Shown here piece after piece: positions 33,886 to 45,308 of a stretch of 64,000 nt of DNA. Every line of letters begins with the position of its first letter. Position 1 is the stretch's first letter. The DNA is from Tuctoria greenei (taxonomy: Eukaryota; Streptophyta; Magnoliopsida; Poales; Poaceae). Under the pieces are notes generated by a model. The model was not told the origin of the DNA. It ran no database searches and saw only the letters and a program-made list of their open reading frames with translations. Where the stretch lies: positions 114,061,110-114,125,109 of the forward strand of contig JAYESD010000001.1 of assembly GCA_036927565.1 (NCBI GenBank), given 5' to 3'. Both the position numbers and the translations under genes were made by a program.

Positions 33886-36230
33886 CTACGAATGTAAAAA
33901 AAAACGAGTGAAATCCAAAGATTTTGTGAAAATGTCAGCCAATTGTTGTTTGGTATCTACATGGTGAAGCACAATGTTTCCTTTTTCAACATTATCATGG
34001 AGAATGTAATACCTAATATCAATGTGCTTAGTTCTAGAATGTTGCACGGGGTTTGTTAGCAATGCAAATGGCACTAGTGTAATCACCAAACAGTGCAACA
34101 CTATCTAGATCAACCCCATAATCCTTAAGTGTTTGAACAATCCAAAAAATTTGTGAGCAAGCACTAGCAGCAGCAACATATTTAGATTCGGCTGTGGATT
34201 GTGCAACTGAGTTTTGTTTTCCAGAGGACAAAGCAACAAGTGAACTACCAAGAAAATGACAAGAACCGGAAGTACTTTTCCTATCAATCCTACAACCCCA
34301 AAAATCAGTATCCGAAAAAGCTTTCAAAGAAACGTTTGAAGAAAAAGGAAGAAAAATGCCATATTATTGAGTTTCATATAAGTACCTAAGAATCCTTTTG
34401 ACGGCTTGATGATGTGAAGCACGTGGTGAAGCTTGAAACTGTGCACAAAGACATACGCTGAATTGTATGTCCAGTCTTGATGCCGTGAGGTACAAAAGTG
34501 ATCCGATCATGCTTCGATATTCATTTTGATCCACGGGTTCACAATCTTCATCAAGTTCAAGTGTTGATGTTGTTCCCATTGGTGTCCAAAGAGGCTTGCT
34601 TTTGTCCATGTTGAAGCGCTTGAGAAGGTCCCTTGTATACTTTGTTTGATGCACAAAGGTACCTTCCCTTGGTTTGCTTGATTTGCAGCCCCAAAAAGTA
34701 AGTGAGTTCACCCATCATACTCATTTCAAATTCTTAACTCATCATTGCTAAAATCTTGGACACAAGATCATGAGAAGCACAACCAAAGTTAATAACATCC
34801 ACATACACTTGAATGAATAATGAGTCATTGACATGCTTAAGCACAAAAAGAGTTTTATCAACCTTGCCCATGGTAAACCCCTTTTCAAGTAAGAATGTTT
34901 TAAATGATCATACCATGCTCTAGGAGCTTGTTTAAGACCATACAGGTCTTTAGTCAGTTTGAAAACATGATTAGGAAAATCTAGATTTTTAAAACCAGGT
35001 GGTTGCTTAACATAAACCTCCTCATCTATGTATCCATTAAGAAAAGCACTTTTTACATCCATTTGATATAACATGAAACCTTTAGATGCAGCAAAAGCTA
35101 ACAAAATTCTTATGGATTCTAATCTAGCAACAGGAGCAAAAGTTTCATCAAAATCTAGACCTTCAATTTGTGTGAAACCTTGAGCAACCAATCTAGCCTT
35201 ATTCCTAATCACAACCCCATCCTCATTTTGTTTATTTTTAACACCCATTTAGATCCAATTAAAGTGTGACCTTGAGGTGGAGGTACAAGTTTTCAAACAT
35301 TATTTCTTTTAAAATTTTCTAACTCTTCTTGAATGGAAAAAATCCAAGATTCATTAGTTAGTGCATGGGATATATCTTTGGGTTTAAAAGAATCAACAAA
35401 AGCAGAGTGAGCATGAGAATTGGTGTCGGAAAACCTGGATCTTGTAACTCGTTCATGCAAGCTTCCAATTATCTGTTGCGGGGGGTGATTCTTGTAAATC
35501 CTTAGGGGAACAAATGTCTCACAAGCTTCTTCTTCATCAGGTTCATCGCAGATTGATGAGCTTGTGTCTTGTGGACGACAAGGACCAACAGAGATGGTAG
35601 TAGGAGCTTGTTCAAAGTTCAGAGATGGACACGTGTCAGCTTCGGAACTATCATTCAATATCACCGACTCTTCTTCTTCTTCTAAAATATCATCCCCATG
35701 AGGATATGGATCCGGACCTGCAATGGTTGAGCTAGTACCTTGGCTAGTTTCATAAAAAGACACCTCACAAGTCTCCACAATTTTTTTTTGTGTCAAGTAA
35801 AAGCACAAGTAGCCTTTAGTATGAGATGGATAACCAAGAAACATGCCATCAATAGATATAGGTTCAAATTTATCAAGATTACCATGTTTCTTAACAAAGC
35901 ATTTGCAACCAAAGACCTGAAAGTGTGTAACACTATGGATATGTCCAAACTAGAGATCATATGGTGTTTTACCTAGCTTAGCGCGCGAGAAAACACGATT
36001 TGCAACATAACAAGTGGTTGCAATTGCATCAGCCCAAAATTTCCTAGGAGTTTGATATTCATCAAGCATAGTCCTAACCATTTTAACTAAGGTTCTATTA
36101 TTTCTTTCTACAACACCATTTTGTTGAGGTAGGTATGGTGAAGAAAATTGATGATCTATTCCATTCTCAACACAAAAGTGATCAAAAGATTAATTTTTAG
36201 ATTCAGTTCTGTTATCACTTCTAATTGCTT
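33886..36230 (-). pseudogene. C3 RT and RNase H, with integrase-RT linker
   Basis: Right to left: the integrase tail and linker (MFLGYPSHTKGYLCF, then KKIVETCEVSFYETSQGT, near 35700-35844), an acidic Ser/Glu-rich linker, and RT from about 35370. RT shows NKARLVAQGFTQIEGLDFDETFAPVARLESIR (within 34748-35248), DVKSAFLNGYIDEEVYV and LYGLKQAPRAWYD. The YVDD site reads YVDV at 34794-34805, losing the second catalytic Asp. RNase H has DTDFWGCRIDRKSTSGSCHFLG near 34250-34320 and ends QQLADIFTKSLD near 33905. Several frameshifts occur. Confidence 0.87.
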
Positions 36231-36960
36231 TTAAAGATCTTGGGTGATCAATTGATAATGAATAAATAAAGTTCTAAAGTGACTAAAAGCTTCATTCTTA
36301 GTTGCCATAAAGTAAACCCAAGAGTATCTGGAATAATCATCAACAATCATGAGAACATACCATTTACCTCCGAAGGATTGAACACATGAAGGTCCTACGG
36401 TGTCAAGGTGCAACAGTTGACCAAGTTCAGTTGTAATGATCATTGTGAGAGGAGTATGTGAACATGCAACCATCTTAGCATGTCTACAAGAAGAGCCCAC
36501 AATTTCTTTGTACCCTTTAAGCTTAGGCAGCCCACGTATGCGATCAAGAGCACTAACACGCGTTAGATGATCAAAGGCTATGTGACCAAGTCTACGATGA
36601 CAAAAATATATGTCCTTTGAATCATAAGCGACTAGAAACATATGCTTAGAGGAAGACATATCAAAATCACCTTTAAAAATCTTCCAAAGCAAGACATGTT
36701 AAAAATAAGCTAACTATTTGAATTTACAACTTTGCAGCAATATTTAGTGAAAATAATTTCCAGGTTTTCATCTAGCAGTTGTGAAACATAAAGCAAGTTG
36801 TATTTCAAATTTTTAACAAGTGCCATATCCTTCAATGTGTAGTGATCATTTACTCTAACCGAACCCTTAGCAATTATAGGAGTTGACGAATTATCGGCAA
36901 AAGTAACATTCTCTACATGTGAGACAAAAGAGAGGGAGGAGAATCATTCCTCAAGCATGT
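36231..36960 (-). pseudogene. C3 pre-integrase and integrase N-terminus
   Basis: The GAG-pre-integrase block (FCHRRLGHIAFDHLTRVSALDRIRGLPKL) and the integrase core start (LHLDTVGPSCVQSFGGKWYVLMIVDDYSRYSWVYF) lie in one 153-aa frame at 36231-36692. The zinc-binding Cys pair is damaged (CRHAKM with the first Cys replaced). The protease-adjacent part, 36700-36960, is recognisable (ENVTFADNSST, DHYTLKDMALVKNLKYNLLYVSQLL) but out of frame. Confidence 0.82.
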
Positions 36961-39170
36961 AACCTACATAGAAGAAAAATATGTTGACGGCTCAATATTG
37001 GGGTTAGTCAAAAGGCATTTAGGAATCCAGTACTGAGTCACACGACATGCAGCATGAAAAACACGCGAAAGCTGAGATAAAATAGAAGGTTTATGAGTCA
37101 AAATTTGAGATTTTTTGTTCTTAACTACTGACTTGTAAGGTGTTACTTGTGTAGCACAAAAATCAGTAGCTCCGGAGGCAAAAATAGAAGGTCCGGAGGT
37201 AAACTTTGAATGTTTTTGACTCATAACAGCAGGTTGCATATTCCTGACATTCGGTTTAGTATGTGCAGCAAATTTTGCCTGAGTTATAAGATCTAGCTTG
37301 CATTCATTCCTTTTTATGTTGTTTAGCTAGCTTATAACAAAAATCTTTGACATGACCATCTCTACCACAATAGGTACAATGAAATTTAACTCTGTGTTCA
37401 TGTCTAGACTAGTGTGCAGTATGTTTATTTCAACCCGAATGTGAAAACACTCCTGCAAATTTAAAGACCACCTCTTTTGGTTTAGGAACTGTTTTAATCA
37501 AACCATGACCTAATGACTTTAAGATTTTAGGTGGTTGTGCTTTAGAATGAGCATGAGAATCAAAACCTAAACTAGTTTTATCATTGCAAGATTTTGATGA
37601 ATTAAGTAGCAAGTTTAGATTTTTGTTCCCAATACAAAACTACTCTAGTGCCCTATTGATGTCATCAAGTTTCTTAGACAATTCTAGTCAGTTTTCACAT
37701 GATGTTTTTTATTTTAATTTGCAATTAGAACAATATTTAACTTCATGAGCACGTAAAGCATTGTTGAGTATTGAAATTTCATTCATAGCATCTTTTAGTT
37801 TCTTTTCAAGTTCATTACGGGTGCAACAATGCAAATCAATTGTAGAACATGAAGCATCTTTTAAGTTTGCATCATTAAATGCAGCATGCTTTTTGTTCTT
37901 TTCAATCTCTAACTCAATTTTATCAAGAGTGGATGAGTGTGAAATTCTTAAGGAGGACAATTGTTCATATATTAAATCGCATGAGGAACAAGAATCATCA
38001 CTAGAAATCAAGGTTTTCAAATGATTAATTTCAGATTCTAGTGACTCAATTTTGGCAGCATTATCCCTAAGCTTTTTGTCCTTTTTCTTAACAATAACAG
38101 TTGCACGGGAAATAGCATCACACATTTCATCACAAGTAGGACATACCTCTTCGTTGTCATTGTTGTGTTCTGCATCCTCCATTACTTGATCTTGATTTGC
38201 CCCCCATGAAACACAAGTTTGCCAGATCATCTTCATCTTCGTCACTTCCAATGTCTACATCACTTGAGACATGTTCTTGAAGTGCGATGACTGCTTATCA
38301 GTTTGCGTCCTATAAGACCCTTATTTTTCTTGTTGATGTTGCCATAAGAGGACTTGACTTTATTCTACTTTTCATCACGAGTAGAAGGACCTGAAAGGTT
38401 AGGGGAATCTGTACAAAAGTGTCTTGTCTTATCACATTCAAAGCATCATTGAGGTTCGGAGCCCTCTCCTTCTAGTTCTCACATTTTGGAATGCTTTTAA
38501 GAATCGAGTAGAGATGGGTGCTAGCTCCTCTTCCGGAAATTCTTCAATCTGTTCCAGGGTTAGTGAAGACAGCAAAGCAAGTGTATTGCTAGATGAAGAT
38601 TGGCCGGAGTTAGACATATCACATTGAGAAACAAATGCAAGAGACTTGTTGGGGTTTTTACTTGAGATTATGTCAATTTGATGAGTTTTCAATTTAGAAT
38701 ATAGCACATTTAATGTAAGTGTACTCATGATAGTAGATTCACGAATAGATGTGTCTTTCATCTCCCAAATTGACATGTCTAATGCACTTAGTAATTGCCT
38801 AGCATTTTCAGCATCTGAAAAATTAATATTGACGCTACACAAGTTGCTGAAAATTTTATTAAAGCAAGCAAAGAGGTCATCAATGGACTCACGTGGTTGC
38901 ATCTCAATGTGCACGTATTCTTTCTTGAACATATCCTGTCTTACCTCCTTGATCATGTTGGATCTTTCGTGGTACTCACAAAGTGCTCTCCACACATCGT
39001 ACGCCGATCGGAGGTGTGCAACACGGTCAAAGTTGCTCTGAGTTAGTCCTTTGATTATCAAGTTGCGGGCTTTGTTGTTGTTGTCGACATCTCTTAAGTT
39101 TCTAGCCGTGCCTTGATCGTTCGACGGGGCGTCGTAAGGCTTGTACACCTTTTCCCATATAGTGAAGCCT
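36961..39170 (-). pseudogene. C3 gag
   Basis: The copia gag (UBN2-like) block lies at 38438-39148: KARNLIIKGLTQSNFDRVAHLRSAYDVWRAL, then MFKKEYVHIEMQPRESIDDLFACFNKI. A coiled-coil segment follows at 37709-38251 (KKKDKKLRDNAAKIESLESEI, with four CxxC-like pairs). The zinc knuckle CTYCGRDGHVKDFC is at about 37340-37380. At 36964-37239 a Ser/Lys-rich stretch leads to the protease, whose DSG motif I could not find. Frames shift at about 38260-38430 and 37640. Confidence 0.82.
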
Positions 39171-39321
39171 TGTGCCTAGATGAAAGCTTCCATATGTGCT
39201 TTACAAACCTAAAAATCAATACCACTAAAAACACAAGGTTCTGTGGAGTATTTCTTCATTATGATTAGTCAAAAACACGTGCAAATCACGAAGATTAGAG
39301 CACCGTGGCTCTAATACCAAT

Positions 39322-41083
39322 TGTAGGATCGAAGAGAACGTGTAAATCTACAAGAGGGGGGTGAATGGAAGATTAAAACTTTTCAGCGGAAGCAACAAAA
39401 CATCCCTCAGTAGAAAACCGATCTGTTAAAGAATCCTTGTGTGCGACTAATCTAAATGTGTTCAACTGTGACAAAACTAGTATAGTTTTTAGAGAATCAA
39501 GTCAAAGAGACATCACAACAAGAATCATGAAAATCCGTCAAGAGAAACTCAAGTTACGATCAAAAGATCGAACAAAGGTCAATCTGTCCTACCCGAGAAA
39601 GACTGTTCTGGAATACAGCAAAGAAACTCGTGTAGATCCAAAACTACAAAACCAATGACCTTGAAATTTTCACAGATGATAGAATCAAGTTGTGAAGACA
39701 ACTCAAAAAGAATCAGGTCAATCGGTTCTGTAAAAATTGAGTTATGATAAAACCACCGAAGCAAGGTAGTGCTATGCAGAAACTCGACGAGAAAGACTTG
39801 AAGAAAACAAGTCGGACGAACAAGGCACAAAAGCTCCTTTATACTACGATTTTTATTGATCAAAACTCACAAGGAACAGTCCCAAAGTCGTGCACCATGA
39901 GCTCTGGCCTCCCATGCCTATATAACCAGCCCTTAGGCCAACTCAAACCTAACTAGGACTTTAATCCTATTCAATTCACGAATTGAAACTTTCCATAACT
40001 GCTCAAGACTCTTCTATACGCACATAGAATCAATCTTAAGACTTCCAAACACCTTAGAAACATATCCCACATTCCTAAAACAACTCAAATTCGTGACCCA
40101 CACGAAATCCTATAATAACCAACTCAAAACTTTCCATATTTGAGTCAAAAATGATATAGCCGCAGCCTGAGTCCATAACCTAGTCAGTTGGACAATTCCG
40201 ACAAATTTTTTACGTGCACATCTCTTCATCACGGCTCGGAACCATGTATCCATGTCTATGCACTCCTTGCACACGTGCAAACATCTTCCAACGACGCCCA
40301 CAATACCTTCATATGCAATGTTCTTGATCCAAACATGCTGCATGACCTCCAAATCAACTCAATCACAATTCCTTCCGAACTTGGTTATTGAACCTCATCT
40401 TCTCACTAAGACTAGTTCAATGGATCCTGTCACCAGCCATATCTTGAACTCAAGCAACACCTACACGTGAATAAACAACCAATACTTCTAAGCACAAGTC
40501 CTCAACTTGACTCTCATTAGTTCTGATATCTACAAACCTTACGTGAGCACCTCCCATAAGCATGTTGCAAAGCATAGCAAAACGAAATTAACCATAACCA
40601 CCAAAACACACCAAAAACTTAGTAAAAGAATACAAAGCAAACTTTCCATAATCCAAAAAAACAAGTCCGAAACATTGCAAATTAGAAGCAAAACCACTGC
40701 GATCAAGCTCCGAACCTTGCCAAAGCTAACCGAACCTTGAACAGGAGCTTAAAAAAACTAACATGATCTAGCGCCGGAGCTTACCAAAGCTAGCAGGACC
40801 TAGCGCTAGAGCTAACCAAAGCTAGTCGGACCTAGCGCCAGAGCTTATCAAAGGTAGTCGGACATAGAGCCGGAGCTAACCAAAGCTAGTCGGACCTAGA
40901 CAAAGAAGTCAGACCAAGCCAAAGCAAGTCGAACCATACATCGGACCTTGGCGGAGCTACCGAAAACAAGCCGGATATATTGTCGGACCTTGTTAAAAAG
41001 CTGTTTTGGTAGTATTCAAAACTTTTATCATAAAAGCCAATGTATTCAACACAAGCCAATGTATTCAGCATGCATAGGTCTTG
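39322..41083 (-). repeat. C3 5' LTR, outer end truncated
   Basis: About 1.76 kb matching 31132-32890. The outermost ~90 bp present in the 3' LTR (32886-32975) are missing, and the LTR runs directly into G2 RT at about 41083-41088. Its 32-bp array is at about 40739-40990, with unit starts at 40771, 40803, 40835 and 40867, exactly 32 bp apart. TATA-like TATATA at 39919-39924. The PBS is at 39305-39319. Confidence 0.88.
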
Positions 41084-41087
41084 CAAT

Positions 41088-41701
41088 TAATCAATCCAAA
41101 TGACATAACAGTGTACTCATAGGATCCATACCGTGTTCAAAAAGCTGTTTTTGGTATATTCGACGGTCTAATCTTCATTTGGAAGTAACCTGACCTCAAG
41201 TCGATCTTGGACAAAACATTGGCGCCCTTCATCTGGTCGAACAAATCCTCTATACGGGGTAACGTGTATTTGTTCTTGTTCATCACCTCGTTGAGAGACC
41301 TGTAGTCTACACACATCCTCTGGGTTCCATCCTTCTTATCTATGAAGAGTACTGGGGCTCCCCAAGGTGATGAACTTGGGCGTATAAAACCCGTCTCTAG
41401 CTGCTCTTGAATTTGCTTCTTGAGCTCTGCTAACTCCTTAGAAGGCATCCTATACGACCTTTTAGTTATAGGTGAAGTTCCAGGTTCTAAATCAATGATG
41501 AACTCGGTGTCACGATCAGGCTGCATACCTGGCAACTCGTCTAGAAACACATCCAAGAACTCGCACACCACTGGAATCTCCTGTAATGTTGCACCGTCCG
41601 TTTGATTCAGCACTACCTTCTCTGTTGTGGGTTGAGATGCTTCAAACTCTATGTTGATCCTCTCATCATTTGTCAATTGCACTGTCTTTGTGGCACACTA
41701 A
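41088..41701 (-). pseudogene. G2 protease-RT junction and RT N-terminus
   Basis: Frame 41137-41682 reads through the RT leader (VVCEFLDVFLDELPGMQPDRDTEF) and the RT fingers (KKQIQEQLETGFIRPSSSPWGAPVLF, MCVDYRSLNEV, KIDLRSGYFQMKIR), then a stop at 41137. It ends on the left at the C3 insertion and on the right at the C2 insertion, whose target duplication attac is at 41702-41706. Confidence 0.9.
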
Positions 41702-41706
41702 ATTAC

Positions 41707-43263
41707 TGAATTTGGCCTAGAGGGGGGCGAATAGGCCTTTTTGAAATTTGTCGAAACCTGCAACACTTAACAAACAGTTCAAAACAAGAGATATCGGACT
41801 AGTCCGGTAAAGTGCGGACTAGTCCGGTGTGTACGGACTAGGTTGATTAAGTTTGATAGATTAATTTGATTCTTCAATGCATGCAGCGGAAGTATACAAT
41901 CAAATAAAGTGTTACAAGGTTATGAACCAGGTTATACCACAATTCACTCTTATACTTAATGATTCCACTTGAAGTAAGCAATAATGATTGAAACCCTAGA
42001 TTATTGTGAAGAATGAGAACGATGAACACAAAACAAGACACGAGGATTTATCCCGTGGTTCAGCTCCTACAGAGGCAACCTACGTCCACGTTGAGGAGTT
42101 CACAAAAGGACCAGGTCTTCTCCAACTCTACACTCGTCGGATCACCACGAAGGCCAATCCTCTTCCACTTATCACAAAGGGGTGAATAACCGAATTCAAA
42201 GGGGCCTTCTCATATGTTGAGAGCTCCCTTGGATTACAACACAAAATACCACCAAGAACACACTCAAAAGATTACAATGAAATAACATGAGTGTGTTAGA
42301 GAATCAAACCAAGAGCTCAATGAGTGTTGAACGTGTCTCTCCAATGATCTAGAGTAAATCCTCAAAGGATCGATCTTTTTTGCACTTAATTTCATGGAGA
42401 GATGTGGTTTTTGAGGCTCTTGGGAGGTGTGACGGCGCTAGGGTTCGAGAGAGTTTAAAGTTGGGCCGTGCACCTCTATTTATATGGGGTTTCTAAAAGT
42501 GATCGTTAGGGTTCAGAAAGATCGAACTAGTCCGTGGTGGACACCGGACTAGTCCAGTGTGCTGTGTGTAGCAAACCCTAAGTGTCTCGAAATATCAGAG
42601 TAGTCCGTCTAGGAGCGGACTTGTCCGATTTCGCTTCTGGAAATCTTCGGACTAGTCCGATAGACATCAGACTTGTCCGGACAAGTGAAAACCTAAGTGG
42701 ATTGGATGACAAGTCTGCACTTGGAGGACTTGTCCGATTTAGGTCAGAGGGTTTTTCGGACTAGTCCGTGCAAATATCGGACTTGTCCGAATTGGACCAC
42801 AGAAATATTAGACTAGTCCGGTTGTGATCGGACTTGTCTGATTTTGTGTGACTTGTTATGTTTTTTGAGGACTAGTCCGCACTCGAGAGGACTAGTCCGA
42901 TTCTAGTCAGAGAGTTATTGGACTAGTCCGATAGATATCGGACTTGTCAGATTTTGTGCAGAGAGGATATCGGACTAGTTCGGTGTCAGTCGGACTAGTC
43001 CGGTCCTGTATAACTTTGTGCAATGTGTGTGTTTAATTTTTATTGAGCTCTTGGGGTGTGTTTCCTTAACACACTCCATACACAATGATCTACTATTCTT
43101 CTTCCTTGAACTCATTTCCACTTTGCTCCTCATTCTCCCTTCTTTTTGGCACTTTGCTTATTTTGCTATTAAAACTTGTGCTCATCTCAACATATAGGTT
43201 AGGATCTCAATTGCTTGTCATAAATCATCCAAAACCCACAAGTGATTCCTAGATGCACTTTCA
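41707..43263 (-). repeat. C2 3' LTR with palindrome array
   Basis: 1557 bp, starting TGAAAGTGCATCTAGG on the minus strand at 43263, next to the polypurine tract (plus ATCTCCCCCTTTTT from 43264). The TATA box on the minus strand is at 42477-42484 (plus TATTTATA). Eighteen or so palindromes lie upstream of it at 42523-43002. Confidence 0.93.
42523..43002 (-). promoter_or_regulatory. Phased palindrome array in C2 3' LTR
   Basis: Doublets start at 42523/42545, 42596/42616, 42648/42668, 42706/42725, 42757/42778, 42809/42829, 42868/42888, 42919/42939 and 42971/42991, with a decayed site near 42848. Within-doublet distance is 19-22 bp; doublet starts are mostly 51-52 bp apart, sometimes 58-59. The same array, with its own substitutions, is in the 5' LTR at about 52745-53224. 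The nearest site is about 40 bp from TATA. Spacers often hold TCAGAGnG, as in G1. Confidence 0.85.
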
Positions 43264-43721
43264 ATCTCCCCCTTTTTGGTGATTGATGACAACCAATTGA
43301 TATTTCACAAAATGCGATAAAAATTAAGATGTTCATAAAGCATGCACATATGGGTCTAAAGTACATCAAGTAGTGAAAACATAATCCATATGTGCATTCT
43401 TTATGGTGGGATGCATAACTAAGTATGTTGAAACAATGAGAATGACATAAATTACATTAATCAATCAAAAGCAAGCATATATGTCATTCTAGGAGCAAAA
43501 TCACATAACTCAACATTTACTTCTCAAAAGATCATAACATTGCATCACAAAACCATAATTAACATAAGAACATAGTTAAAGCTTTACAACCAACGGAATA
43601 GTCAAAAAGCATACAAGAGATCTCTCTCCTCGCATCCTACAGCTAAGGCTAAGACTCCCCCTCAACCTCTCCCCTTTGGCATCAAGACACCAAAAAGAAG
43701 GATAGGAGGGTCTTAAGGTCT
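43264..43721 (-). other. C2 3' untranslated region and polypurine tracts
   Basis: Noncoding stretch between the extra ORF and the 3' LTR. Purine tracts on the minus strand abut the LTR (43264-43277) and recur near 43654-43675 (plus ACTCCCCCTCAACCTCTCCCCTTT). Nothing else is recognised. Confidence 0.6.
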
Positions 43722-45308
43722 TCACTCTTTGCTGTTAGCCCTCTCATCGTCGTCTTCGTCATCTTCATCTTCAGCTTGATGATGATGATGAGGAGGAGGT
43801 GCGGAGCCACTCGAGCCCCCAATGCCAAAGTAGGCAAGCTCGGAGGGGGTCAAGGGCCTGAGCTCAGTGACGTCTGAATCGAAGTCTTCAGATATTACCG
43901 GAGGCCCAATGGGTTCAATCTCCAGTTTCTGGCATATTTGCTTCACATTTGCCTTCACGTATTTCATGTCTTCCTTTCTCTTCTTGTTCAGCTTGTGGGC
44001 CCTCACTTCGGCCTTCTTGCAGGAAGCGAAGATGGCAGCCAGGTACTTGAAGATCCCACTGGCTGATCCCCTTTGAGGGGCTGCCGTACTAGTAGGGGCA
44101 GCTCTTGCATCTTCAGATCTTCTTGCCGGTGCCTCAGGACTGGAGGCCGGCGAGGGAGCAGCCTAGATACTTGCCTTCTGAGGCATCTGAGGCCCCAAGG
44201 GTAGATGCTCCACATCCTTGACAAATTCAATCTCGGTGACCTTCTCAATCACAAATATTAGATATGGGGCATAGCCACAAGACCTGTTGGGTGTGCAAGA
44301 TATGTTGACCATGTCGTTCCACATGTAGTCCGCCACATCAAACTGGCGGTCTTTGCTTATCGCCCTCATCAACGTCCGGAGGTAACCCTACACACTCCCA
44401 GCATCTCCATCCTTGGGAGCAATAGACTTCCTCAAGACTTTGTTCAGAACCACAAAGAAAGGCTTCATGTTCTTTTTGGACGGAGGGACGAACTCTGAGT
44501 TTGGCCCATATAGGAACTTCATCCTATCCCTCTCAATGACAACTATGTTGTGGATGATCAAGCAGTCAGATCTTGAGGTGTCAAGGTGAAGCAGGCTTGC
44601 AAAGTCTTATTGAGTGATAATGTACTTGGATCCATGAGTCATCCAAGTAACACTTTCCTCATCTTCACCCGAGAAGTGGCAAGTTGCAAAGAACTGCGCA
44701 ATCACTTCATCATTCCACTTGTTCCTGAAGGCAAAGAGATCCTTCAGGCCATGCCTCTCAATGGCTTCCACTACTTCAGTGAATGGGGAGCAGCCCTTCT
44801 TCTCAAAGTGTGTCCAATCAATCCATTGACTGCGCACAGCTGGTGTCTTCATTGGCAGATAAACAGATTTGTAGAAATCTACATGGAAGTTGCACCAAAA
44901 TCTTCCATCGGCAGCTTGCTTCGGTCGGCCATACCATTATATGCTTCTGAATTTTGCCGCCGAATCACTGCCCTTCCCGTTGAAATTCTCTTAAGTGGTG
45001 TCCCGGACCCCTTCCCTTGGAGCATGGAGCTTCAACGGGCCAACTGGAACTGTCGCTATCCCTTTGCCCTTGCCTTTGGCTAGGCGGGCACTTGACGATC
45101 TAGGGCCACCACCAGTGGTAGCCCTAGAAGCTGGCACCTTGGAGGCCGGCTTCCTCGCTAGCAATTTCCTCCGAGCCTGTGGAGGATATGGAGCTGGCTT
45201 GGAAGGTCTCTCTTGGCGCTTCTTGCCAAGACTCGTCGAGGTCCGAGGTGCCACCTCGTGGTCAATCTCAGCCTCAAAATCGGAATCTTCATTGTTCGAG
45301 CTCGACAT
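43722..45308 (-). pseudogene. Extra ORF of C2 in the env position, 528 codons
   Basis: A single reading frame from the ATG at 45308 to the stop at 43722, interrupted only by five in-frame stops (near 44991, 44937, 44607, 44389 and 44163) and no frameshift, so it was a real gene until recently. The N-terminus MSSSNNEDSDFEAEIDHE is acidic, followed by a basic Pro/Ala/Lys-rich stretch. The central part has WTHFEKKGCSPFTEVVEAI, FRNKWNDEVIAQFFATCHF and VTWMTHGSKY, a pattern I have seen in many uncharacterised grass retroelement proteins. The end is His/Asp/Glu-rich. I see no signal peptide or transmembrane segment, so despite its position it does not look like an envelope protein. Function unknown. 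Confidence 0.75.

Larger units (their letters stand above)
31132..41083 (-). mobile_element. C3: Ty1/copia element with 1.8-kb LTRs
   Basis: About 9.95 kb inserted in G2 RT. The left (3') LTR begins TGTAGGATCG at 31132. The right (5') LTR shares that boundary at 39322, next to a PBS reading TGGTATTAGAGCCAC on the minus strand (39305-39319). Internal order on the minus strand is gag, protease region, integrase, RT, RNase H: the Ty1 order. The 5' LTR lacks about 90 bp of its outer end, so no clean target duplication can be read (left flank actat). Multiple polypurine-like tracts precede the 3' LTR, as in Sireviruses. Lineage assignment is tentative. Confidence 0.88.

Noticed and set aside
42523..43002. 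Regular short palindromes at even spacing, superficially like a CRISPR array
   Set aside because: Repeats are 12 bp with 8-20 bp partly conserved spacers, lie inside eukaryotic LTRs, and have no cas genes.
44586..45083. A 165-aa plus-strand ORF opposite the C2 extra ORF
   Set aside because: The minus strand carries the consistent frame with recognisable family pattern; the plus ORF is its complement without support.
43722..45308. Calling the C2 extra ORF an envelope gene
   Set aside because: Position fits, but no signal peptide, transmembrane helix or coiled-coil fusion region is visible.
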